5,362 nt of DNA from Pseudomonadales bacterium. GTDB taxonomy: Bacteria; Pseudomonadota; Gammaproteobacteria; Pseudomonadales; DC-out160. Of the stretch, positions 1-5,362 are shown piece after piece (positions within the stretch are counted from its first letter, which is position 1; the number at the start of each line of letters is the position of its first letter). The stretch covers positions 1 through 5,362 of the forward strand of contig JAESQG010000120.1 in NCBI GenBank assembly GCA_016765265.1, in the 5' to 3' direction. The notes under the pieces were generated by a model that saw only the letters and a program-made list of their open reading frames with translations, searched no databases and had not been told where the DNA came from. The translations under genes and the position numbers were made by a program.

Positions 1-1
1 G

Positions 2-442
2 GCCGTAATGTCTTTGTTTGTATTTCGTCAATTTGGCGGAGCGCAAGATGAAGCGAAGTATGGTATATCCCAGACGATATTACTGAAAGATTTCCCCCAA
101 GCCATTTCCAGTGCAATGACGCGTTATGGTAGTTGCGCAGGCCTAAGCGTGGATGTGACCGATACGGGTGGCGCGGAGTTAACACGCTTAGGTATTAATT
201 CCGTTAATCCGTGGGGTGAGCCGTGGGATGAAGCGGGTGACGAAGGCGGAGTGCAAGCCGCAGAGGAAGCTTCATTGACTATCGAATATAACATGCACAA
301 CGATCAGAATGCAGAAGATATGGCGGCTGCAATTTCGCGGCTTGGTGCCGGTGCTGGAACGGTGATTGCTGCGACGGTGGAAGTGAATAGCCAATACGTG
401 AGAGTGGAATATCCATGCTCAATCGGTGTCGGTAACGCCTAG
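2..442 (+). CDS. PilS-like type IVb major pilin, N-terminus cut by window edge
   Basis: Probable main subunit of a type IV (type IVb, PilS-like) pilus, assembled from the inner membrane into an extracellular fibre. The frame is open to the left edge. The codons before the first ATG (position 8) continue a hydrophobic run, AVMSLFVF, followed by RQFGGAQDEAK. This looks like the end of the N-terminal pilin helix followed by its amphipathic part, so I treat Met at 8 as internal and the leader and G^ cleavage site as lost. Counting from that Met, the globular part has LGINSVNPWGEPW at about 61-73, like the NPWG loop of PilS-type pilins, and a DMAAAISRLG helix at about 104-113. There are only two cysteines (43 and 137), a likely disulfide closing the C-terminal region. 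The platform-protein gene follows after 49 nt, which supports a pilin role. Family assignment is by motif and context. If translation really starts at 8, it would be a leaderless protein, which seems less likely. Confidence 0.7.
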   Translation, partial: AVMSLFVFRQFGGAQDEAKYGISQTILLKDFPQAISSAMTRYGSCAGLSVDVTDTGGAELTRLGINSVNPWGEPWDEAGDEGGVQAAEEASLTIEYNMHNDQNAEDMAAAISRLGAGAGTVIAATVEVNSQYVRVEYPCSIGVGNA

Positions 443-491
443 AAAAAGTATAAACGGAACCCTAGCCAATAAACCGGTGAATTAACCTAAG

Positions 492-1658
492 ATGATCTAT
501 CTCGTTCATTATCTCGACTCCAAGGGCGAGCTGTCCAATATTCGTGTAGAAGCCGAATCGCGTGAAGAGGCGCGTTTGTTTTCACGAATTCCTGAGCGGC
601 GGATCGAGACTGTTCGAGAAGATCTTGTGGGTAGGTTATCCCAGGCATTAACACCGCCTGGGCCACCGTCAAAGAGTCAAGCTGTTTTTATGCAAACCTT
701 GAGTAGTAGTTTATCTACGGGGAAAACAGTGAAGTCAGCATTGAATGGCTTACTAAAGGAAGTAGAGTGGCTTAAGTTTGATAAGGATAAATTTGATCAA
801 TGCGAAGAGTTAGCCGATTACCTGCGGTTATTCCGGTTTGATGACAATGCCATACTGTTGGCGCAGACCGCTACCAAAACAGGCAAGTACGTAGAGGCGT
901 TACAAAAAGCATCTCGGTATTTGTTAGATCAGGAAAAGATTAAGAGTGAAGTGTCAACGGAACTTAAAATGGGGATTACCTATATTGTTATAGGAACACT
1001 CTTTTTCATTATGGTCCCCCTCTTTATCGGATCGAGTTTAGAGGGCATACAGAGTGGGGCGGCTACTATGTTCAAGCCCAACTCGGTGACTACTATTTTA
1101 ATAGCCTGGGGAGGTATAATTACTGCCTATTGGTTTGTGCCTATTGTGGCGTTGCCCGTCGTATTTTGGTATCGAGTGATCGTTTGGCGCTTGCTTAGAG
1201 GGCTGCCCCTATTAAGAATTGTCCATCAAAAGAACCGAATGGATCGATCGGTTCGGTTCGTTGGTTCTTATAGCATGTTAAACGAGGTGGGTATCGTGGA
1301 CTCGGATGCGATACTAGCCATCATGCAAGCCAGTCGCGGTGAAGATGCAGAGGTGTATAAACGGATGTATGCGCAGCTCGCCACATCGGAGACTCTGGGC
1401 TCGACCTTCGATGCGCAAGATTGGCCGGTGGCGGTTAGAGAGACGATGGGTGTTTTTGGTGAAGTAGATGAATCAGAAAAAGTGAAGATACTGGAGACGC
1501 TGATGGAAACCTTGCATATGGAGCACTTACACCTTTCTCGATCCATATCGAAGAGTTTGTCTCGAATCGGTTTTGTTATGATGGTGTCATGTGTGTTGGC
1601 GGCGATTATAGGATTTTACTTGCCGATAGTGGGTGGAGCTACCGGTGGTCGATTCTGA
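492..1658 (+). CDS. GspF/PilC/PilR-family inner-membrane platform protein of pilus or secretion assembly
   Basis: Polytopic inner-membrane protein of the T2SS-F family (GspF, PilC, TcpE, R64 PilR). In this family it couples the cytoplasmic assembly ATPase to pilin extraction and polymerisation. The 388 residues are close to family length. Visible order: a small N-terminal cytoplasmic domain (about 1-48, with the AESREEARLFS motif usual there); a first F domain (about 63-158); membrane segments at about 161-180 and 199-231; a second F domain (about 245-355) including GSYSMLNEVGIVDSDAIL and FGEVDESEKVKILETL, the counterpart of the usual GE-x-SG-x-L region; and a last membrane segment at about 358-380. 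The first repeat is diverged: TATKTGKYVEAL stands where GExSGxL is common. The ATG at 492 has a weak GGTGA 11 nt upstream. The stop codon overlaps the next start by one base, so both products are probably made together. The assembly ATPase expected beside it is not in the window. Family assignment is firm; the subtype (type IVb-like) is inferred from the neighbours. Confidence 0.88.
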   Translation: MIYLVHYLDSKGELSNIRVEAESREEARLFSRIPERRIETVREDLVGRLSQALTPPGPPSKSQAVFMQTLSSSLSTGKTVKSALNGLLKEVEWLKFDKDKFDQCEELADYLRLFRFDDNAILLAQTATKTGKYVEALQKASRYLLDQEKIKSEVSTELKMGITYIVIGTLFFIMVPLFIGSSLEGIQSGAATMFKPNSVTTILIAWGGIITAYWFVPIVALPVVFWYRVIVWRLLRGLPLLRIVHQKNRMDRSVRFVGSYSMLNEVGIVDSDAILAIMQASRGEDAEVYKRMYAQLATSETLGSTFDAQDWPVAVRETMGVFGEVDESEKVKILETLMETLHMEHLHLSRSISKSLSRIGFVMMVSCVLAAIIGFYLPIVGGATGGRF

Positions 1659-1660
1659 TG
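1644..1660 (+). promoter_or_regulatory. Ribosome binding site and TGATG stop/start overlap
   Basis: GGTGG at 1644-1648 lies 9 nt before the ATG at 1658. That ATG shares its A with the TGA stop of the platform gene (1656-1658), giving TGATG. This is a standard arrangement for translational coupling. It supports a start at 1658 rather than at the upstream in-frame ATG at 1589, which lies inside the preceding gene and would put 31 residues before the prepilin cleavage site. Confidence 0.6.
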
Positions 1661-2215
1661 GTAGTGGACCAAGACCATGGTTTCACGCTGATTGAGTTGC
1701 TTACGGTGATAGGGATTATTTCAACATTGTCGTTATTTCTATGGAAAGATTATGACGAAGAAGTATTTAATCGAAAAGTGTATACGACCATACGCTCGGC
1801 GCAAGATTTAGTAAATGCAGTGAGTTTAGTAGAGAGAGGCGTAACAAATCCGGATGCCTCTAATTATCAGTACGAGTTTGCTAATGATAATGATGAAACG
1901 GCATTTACCATAGCTTCCATAAACGGTAACGCTGCTCCCGGGGAAACGCTTTTGCATAGTGAGGGAACATTTACCAGTGCTCATCAGTTTAATCGACGTA
2001 ATACTTTAGTGAGTGCAACTGTAGAAGTACCCGGAGTTAACTGGAGTAGCACTTTCCCTCGGGCTAAAATAACGTTGTATTCCACCAATGATACTGAGAA
2101 TGATGCCGCCAGAGTCGAGCTTTATCCGAGATGGACTGGTGCCAAAGTGTCGGTGGACTTGACTGCCACTTCTCGATTTCTGAAAAGTTATTATTATTGG
2201 CAGTTGACTCGTTAG
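1658..2215 (+). CDS. Minor prepilin (pseudopilin-like), 185 aa
   Basis: Type IV prepilin-like protein. From the ATG at 1658 it has an 8-residue leader (MVVDQDHG), the peptidase site G^FTLIELL, Glu at mature position 5, and a hydrophobic helix to about residue 28. In this family the leader is removed and the new N-terminal Phe methylated by a PilD-type peptidase. The helix then stays in the inner membrane until the subunit joins a filament. The region after the helix (about 35-185) is predicted soluble and periplasmic, lacks any cysteine, is rich in Asn, Asp and Thr, and ends in the aromatic stretch FLKSYYYWQLTR. I do not recognise this domain. The gene is coupled to the platform gene by TGATG, so it belongs to the same assembly system. 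An in-frame ATG at 1589 would give 208 residues but is unlikely. Prepilin identity is secure; whether it is a filament primer, a minor subunit or a pseudopilin cannot be told. Confidence 0.85.
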   Translation: MVVDQDHGFTLIELLTVIGIISTLSLFLWKDYDEEVFNRKVYTTIRSAQDLVNAVSLVERGVTNPDASNYQYEFANDNDETAFTIASINGNAAPGETLLHSEGTFTSAHQFNRRNTLVSATVEVPGVNWSSTFPRAKITLYSTNDTENDAARVELYPRWTGAKVSVDLTATSRFLKSYYYWQLTR

Positions 2216-2266
2216 TTATCTCTTCAGGTTAGAGCTTACGATTGGATGGTCGTGGTCTTTGCTACG

Positions 2267-2334
2267 TGATGTTTTATGGCTGATGATGTTTTATGGTTGG
2301 TGTAGTTCTGTGATTGATGTAGTTATCTGGATAA
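2267..2334 (+). repeat. Degenerate 17-bp tandem repeat, four units, in the 128-nt intergenic gap
   Basis: Four head-to-tail 17-bp units begin at 2267, 2284, 2301 and 2318: TGATGTTTTATGGCTGA, TGATGTTTTATGGTTGG, TGTAGTTCTGTGATTGA and TGTAGTTATCTGGATAA. Units 1 and 2 agree at 15 of 17 positions (the first 13 are identical), units 2 and 3 at 11, and units 3 and 4 at 12. All share TG at positions 1-2, GTT at 5-7, T at 9 and TG at 11-12, except for small losses in unit 4. A weaker fifth unit (2335-2351, 9 of 17 against unit 2) would put the ATG of the next gene at the position of the TATG in units 1 and 2. The array is non-coding as far as I can see. Function is unknown; a repeated protein-binding site is one option. 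Confidence 0.6.
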
Positions 2335-2343
2335 TGTTGCGCT

Positions 2344-3297
2344 ATGAGTTTACCCCATAATCGTAAGGTAGTTCATCAGGGTTTTACCTTGGTCGAGTTG
2401 TTGATGGGTATTCTATTGACGGTATTGCTAGTGTCTCTATCCCGACCCCTTTTTTTTAATTCAATGGGAAAATACCGCGTGGATCAGGCTGTTTATATGA
2501 CTCAATCTATTTTCTTTGCTGCACAAAATTATTTCTTAGAAAATAACAAGTGGCCTGGTTCCAATAGAAATAGAGCTGGGGATACGGCAAATGAAAAATG
2601 TGCGGATGGATATAACGATATCATAAATGGAGGATATCTCGGTGGAGTCGTTGCCCCTGGGTCCGCCCCAACACTGCAAGCACTCACTAATGCCTTAGGT
2701 AATGACATGATAATACGCTGTGCAAATGTCGCAGGTGATTTAACAAAAGACCTATTTTGGATCAGGCAGTGCGTCCCAGAGGGTTGGGTTGGATATTTTG
2801 TCAACGCACTGCCTAACAGTAGAAGGCATATACCTTCAGTGAATAACCGGGTATTACCACTATCTTATCTCAACTGTGATTTAGGCGATTCCATGATTGA
2901 AACTAGAGTGCCTGCTCCCGGAGGAGAACCCTATGTCGCTGGATTTACCAACGTGACTGGATCAGCAGTGACGAAACACAGTTGTCCCGATGGATTAAAT
3001 GCCGATATTCTTGTAGCGCCTCCCCGAGTTTGTAAAATATTTAGCGCCAGCGGTAATCCTCAACCGGGTGATGAAAAAGATTTAGCTGGTATGAGTTTTA
3101 ATTTAGCAGATGAAGGTACTCAATGGAGGCTAAATCAATATTTTTATCGGACGGTGGCGGAAGTTGATAATACTGTTTTGGAAAGTGTCGTCTACAAGTG
3201 GAGTGATGGGCCTCAATGGTCTGATGGGTTGCCGGATGCAGGTCAATGTGGTGGCGCTCTAGACAATCGTTTTTGGGCTTGGCGGATCTGCCAGTAA
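2344..3297 (+). CDS. Large cysteine-rich minor prepilin, 317 aa
   Basis: Type IV prepilin-like protein with a long C-terminal domain. It has a 13-residue basic leader (MSLPHNRKVVHQG), cleavage site G^FTLVELL, Glu at mature position 5, a hydrophobic helix at about 14-34, and an amphipathic continuation (YRVDQAVYMTQSIFFAAQNYF). The part beyond about residue 68 is predicted periplasmic. It has eight cysteines (86, 126, 143, 178, 214, 230, 302, 316), enough for four disulfides, and is rich in Gly, Pro, Asn and Trp. A short WSDG repeat occurs at 286-289 and 292-295. At about 304 mature residues it is much larger than a normal major pilin, which suggests a tip or adhesin-like subunit. This is inference: I do not recognise the domain. 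The start at 2344 is the only in-frame choice before an upstream stop (2332-2334), yet no good Shine-Dalgarno sequence precedes it. A run of eight T (2450-2457) lies in the codons at the end of the membrane helix. The next prepilin gene follows after 12 nt. Confidence 0.85.
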   Translation: MSLPHNRKVVHQGFTLVELLMGILLTVLLVSLSRPLFFNSMGKYRVDQAVYMTQSIFFAAQNYFLENNKWPGSNRNRAGDTANEKCADGYNDIINGGYLGGVVAPGSAPTLQALTNALGNDMIIRCANVAGDLTKDLFWIRQCVPEGWVGYFVNALPNSRRHIPSVNNRVLPLSYLNCDLGDSMIETRVPAPGGEPYVAGFTNVTGSAVTKHSCPDGLNADILVAPPRVCKIFSASGNPQPGDEKDLAGMSFNLADEGTQWRLNQYFYRTVAEVDNTVLESVVYKWSDGPQWSDGLPDAGQCGGALDNRFWAWRICQ

Positions 3298-3302
3298 AAG
3301 AG
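3298..3302 (+). promoter_or_regulatory. Ribosome binding site for the 281-aa prepilin
   Basis: AAGAG at 3298-3302, directly after the TAA of the previous gene, lies 7 nt before the ATG at 3310. A second purine run, GAGGG (3304-3308), is probably too close to the ATG to be the main site. It fits the ATG at 3310 as the true start within an operon. Confidence 0.45.
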
Positions 3303-3309
3303 TGAGGGT

Positions 3310-4155
3310 ATGCGCGAAGTAAAAGTATTTTATCACCTGAAAGGGAGGGCTGGTGGGTTCACTCTGGCAGAAATGTTGGTCGTTATTGGCTTGATCTGCG
3401 TAATCGCGTTATTTTCGGGGCGCCAGTATTTATACAAACACCATGAAACCAAAGCCATGAGTATTATTAACGATATCCTCACGGTGGCTACCGCTGCTCA
3501 GGCTGACTATGTGGATCGTGGTATGTGGCAAGACGAAAATGGTCTTTGGCCTTGCGAGTCTTTGTTTGAAGATTTGAATAACGTTCGTTTTGCTAACATA
3601 GAATTAAATCAAGATGCAGATGAGGGTGAGCATTATGATTTTGATTGTCCTGACGTTGCCGGTCATCATCCCATGTTAGAGATAACCTGGGAGATGCCGA
3701 ATGCCAGTATTCAAGAAATAGTACATCAGAACTTACCTTTGAGCGCGATAAAAGTGGGTGAGGTTCTGCTAGAGACAGAAGTCGTTGATGCGAATGGCAA
3801 CAGGGATACCGTATATCAAGTCCGGCATTACGTTATAGCACCATCCGCTAACCAGCGATCTGTGGGTATACGGTTGGGCCGGGAAAGAATTATCAATGGT
3901 GTCGCCTCATTTGATCTTAATGGTGATTGTGGCGAAGGATTGACAGCAGAGGTGCTATCAGAATCCACCAGCGGATTCTGTAGTAGTCAAGCGATAAGCG
4001 GGTATAGCCTCTACCAAGAAAATGGTCCTTCTGGTGACAGAGCCTTGTATGTATATGAGACTAACGGTAACGGGCGTTGGGTGCGATCGTCTGATACCTG
4101 TAATGATAGTTTTGTTGATATCAGTATTCTATATCGATGTTTGCCATCCAATTGA
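3310..4155 (+). CDS. Cysteine-rich minor prepilin, 281 aa
   Basis: Third prepilin-like protein of the cluster. It has a 16-residue basic leader (MREVKVFYHLKGRAGG), site G^FTLAEML, Glu at mature position 5, and a hydrophobic helix at about 17-36 that contains one cysteine (30). The remainder is predicted periplasmic, about 240 residues with six cysteines (82, 113, 207, 224, 264, 277), an even number that suits disulfides. The middle has strand-like stretches (about 145-200), then FDLNGDCGEG (201-210), which loosely recalls an Asp/Asn calcium loop without being a convincing one. The C-terminal region has GYSLYQENG and ALYVYETNGNGRWV. I do not recognise the domain and see no clear similarity to the 317-aa neighbour beyond the pilin N-terminus. 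The gene starts 12 nt after its neighbour and is the last of the cluster. It faces pyruvate kinase across 22 nt. It is probably a minor subunit or filament-tip component; the prepilin part is secure and the role is not. Confidence 0.85.
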   Translation: MREVKVFYHLKGRAGGFTLAEMLVVIGLICVIALFSGRQYLYKHHETKAMSIINDILTVATAAQADYVDRGMWQDENGLWPCESLFEDLNNVRFANIELNQDADEGEHYDFDCPDVAGHHPMLEITWEMPNASIQEIVHQNLPLSAIKVGEVLLETEVVDANGNRDTVYQVRHYVIAPSANQRSVGIRLGRERIINGVASFDLNGDCGEGLTAEVLSESTSGFCSSQAISGYSLYQENGPSGDRALYVYETNGNGRWVRSSDTCNDSFVDISILYRCLPSN

Positions 4156-4157
4156 TG

Positions 4158-4175
4158 AACCTGCGATTAGGTTTT
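4158..4175 (+). terminator. Weak hairpin with short T run at the end of the pilin cluster
   Basis: AACCT (4158-4162) pairs with AGGTT (4169-4173) around a 6-nt loop, GCGATT, and a G-T pair (4157/4174) can extend the stem. TTTT runs from 4172 to 4175 and overlaps the end of the stem. It sits in the 22-nt gap between two convergent stop codons, where a terminator is expected. The short stem and short T run make it weak. On the opposite strand no T run follows, so it would not obviously stop pyruvate kinase transcripts. Confidence 0.3.
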
Positions 4176-4177
4176 GA

Positions 4178-5362
4178 TTAACTCCCTACTCGCAGAATCT
4201 GCATGGAATTGGTAGTGCCCAGTTCACCCATTTTGCTGCCTTTAGTTAAAATGACAAAATCTCCTTCTACCACCACTTGTAGCTTTACCAGTTCTTGAAC
4301 CGCGTTTTGATTTACTTTACCTGGTTCTATTGTCGTTGAATCAAATAAAATGGATTCAACGCCACGATAAAGAGCTGTTTTTCGTTGGGTTTTTGGATGA
4401 GGGGTCAGTGCATAGATCGGGATTCCTGATCGCATCCGAGACATTAATAGCGGGGTAGAGCCCGATTCGGTTAAACAGATTATTGCTTTTACACCATTGA
4501 GGTGATTTGCAGTATACATGGTGGCCATGGCAATGGAGTCGTCTGTGCGAGTAAACTCTTTGTCTAAGCGATGGCTAGAGCGTAATACAATAGGGTGTTT
4601 TTCTGCGCCCACACAGACTCGGACTACAGTGGATACCACTTCAAAGGGATAGTCGCCTGCGGCAGTTTCGCCCGATAACATGACGGCATCTGTGCCATCT
4701 AATACCGCATTCGCCACATCAAACACTTCGGCTCGGGTGGGGATAGGGTTGTGTATCATGGACTCCATCATTTGGGTAGCGACGATAACCACTCGATCAA
4801 GTGCTCTGGCGCGATTGATTATTTGTTTTTGTACTCCTATAAGTTCAGCATCGCCAATTTCGACGCCGAGATCACCACGGGCAACCATTACCGCATCTGA
4901 TGCGCGGATAATATCATCCAGTACTTGTTCACTTGCCACCGTTTCAGCACGTTCTATTTTAGCAATGACTTGCGCTGGACTACCCGCTTCACGGATCAGT
5001 TTTCTCGCGTAATGCATATCTTCTGCATAGCGAGGAAATGAAACAGCAATAAAATCTACATCGATATCGGCAGCAGTTAAAATATCCGCTTTATCTTTAT
5101 CCGTTAATGCCTCAGCAGATAAACCCCCTCCTTTTTTATTGATGCCTTTATTATTGGAAAGTTTTCCGCCGATATCCACAGTACAATGTACTTGGTTACC
5201 GCTAATCTTTACTACCGAAAGCACTATTTTACCATCGTCGAGGAGCAGCACGTCACCAGCAGTACAATCAGATGGCAGCATTTTATAATCGATACCAACA
5301 CAGTTCTCCATACCAGAATCGCTGTCAAAATCAGCATCAAGACAAAATGCTTGGCCCACTTC
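4178..5362 (-). CDS. pykA: Pyruvate kinase (PykA type), N-terminus cut by window edge
   Basis: Cytoplasmic glycolytic enzyme that transfers phosphate from phosphoenolpyruvate to ADP, giving pyruvate and ATP. The frame runs off the right edge (the last full codon is GAA, before the Met at 5359), so Met 5359 is internal. By recall of E. coli PykA, about 90 residues of roughly 480 are missing. Residues counted from that Met: the end of the B domain with VGIDYKMLP (21-29) and LLLDDGK (38-44); SNNKGINKKGGGLSAEAL (68-85); AKIERAE (133-139) with the catalytic Lys and a metal-binding Glu; ARGDLGVEIGD (160-170) with the metal-binding Asp; the ATQMMESMI stretch (194-202); PTRAEVFDVANAVLDGTDAV (207-226); MLSGETAAG (227-235); and the C-terminal domain through ILTKGSKMGELGTTNSMQIL (370-389). 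All key residues in the visible part are intact and the C-terminus looks complete. The B-domain text and the VGIDYK region resemble PykA more than PykF. It is convergent with the pilin cluster and has no evident functional link to it. Confidence 0.93.
   Translation of the reverse strand, partial: EVGQAFCLDADFDSDSGMENCVGIDYKMLPSDCTAGDVLLLDDGKIVLSVVKISGNQVHCTVDIGGKLSNNKGINKKGGGLSAEALTDKDKADILTAADIDVDFIAVSFPRYAEDMHYARKLIREAGSPAQVIAKIERAETVASEQVLDDIIRASDAVMVARGDLGVEIGDAELIGVQKQIINRARALDRVVIVATQMMESMIHNPIPTRAEVFDVANAVLDGTDAVMLSGETAAGDYPFEVVSTVVRVCVGAEKHPIVLRSSHRLDKEFTRTDDSIAMATMYTANHLNGVKAIICLTESGSTPLLMSRMRSGIPIYALTPHPKTQRKTALYRGVESILFDSTTIEPGKVNQNAVQELVKLQVVVEGDFVILTKGSKMGELGTTNSMQILRVGS

Noticed and set aside
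1589..1657. Upstream in-frame ATG that would lengthen the 185-aa prepilin to 208 residues
   Set aside because: It lies inside the platform gene, lacks a clear ribosome site and would give a 31-residue leader. The TGATG overlap at 1656-1660 with GGTGG upstream is a better start.
2204..2233. TTGACT as a -35 box at the end of the 185-aa gene
   Set aside because: No acceptable -10 box lies 16-18 nt downstream (GTTAGA is the best), so it is most likely chance within coding sequence.
2276..2305. Nine-codon open frame (MADDVLWLV) inside the 17-bp repeats, a possible leader peptide
   Set aside because: There is no Shine-Dalgarno sequence, it arises from the repeat units themselves, and no attenuator-like hairpin follows.
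487..2804. Minus-strand open frames at 487-672, 1268-1546 and 2529-2804
   Set aside because: Each is antisense to a well-supported + strand gene and shows no motif, hydrophobic pattern or ribosome site of its own.
3910..3939. FDLNGDCGEG in the 281-aa prepilin as a calcium-binding loop
   Set aside because: The Asp/Asn spacing only loosely matches an EF-hand or dockerin loop, and the later acidic ligand and glycine positions do not fit.
4680..5012. 110-codon + strand open frame rich in Ser, Thr and Ala
   Set aside because: It lies wholly antisense to pyruvate kinase, whose conserved motifs fill the region. It is a shadow frame with no recognisable protein features.

Overview
The window looks like chromosomal DNA of a gammaproteobacterium. 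The main evidence is the pyruvate kinase at the right end, which is of the PykA (pyruvate kinase II) type typical of that group. The species cannot be named from the sequence. Base composition is moderate and roughly even across all genes, so nothing marks the block as recently acquired.

Left to right on the + strand, positions 2-4155 hold the downstream end of a type IV pilus or type II secretion-like assembly locus. The parts are: (1) the C-terminal part of a PilS-like (type IVb) pilin cut by the left edge; (2) a GspF/PilC/PilR-family inner-membrane platform protein (492-1658); and (3) three prepilin-like proteins (1658-2215, 2344-3297, 3310-4155). Each of the three starts with a textbook class III leader (G^FTLxE) and carries a C-terminal domain I do not recognise. 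On the - strand, facing the cluster, is pyruvate kinase (4178-5362), cut by the right edge so that about 90 N-terminal residues are missing.

The + strand genes are probably one transcription unit. Spacings are 49 nt, a 1-nt stop/start overlap (TGATG), 128 nt and 12 nt. The 128-nt gap is the only real break and contains a degenerate 17-bp tandem repeat just upstream of the largest minor pilin. The cluster ends only 22 nt from the pyruvate kinase stop codon, with a weak hairpin in between.

Inferred teamwork: the platform protein would anchor the assembly machine in the inner membrane and pass pilin subunits into a filament. The PilS-like protein would be the main subunit. The three minor prepilins, two large and cysteine-rich, would prime or cap the fibre or act as its adhesive or substrate-binding part. 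The assembly ATPase, prepilin peptidase, alignment proteins and secretin are not in this window and are expected upstream or elsewhere. The most unusual elements are the unrecognised C-terminal domains of the minor pilins and the 17-bp repeat. I see no RNA gene, CRISPR array or insertion sequence.
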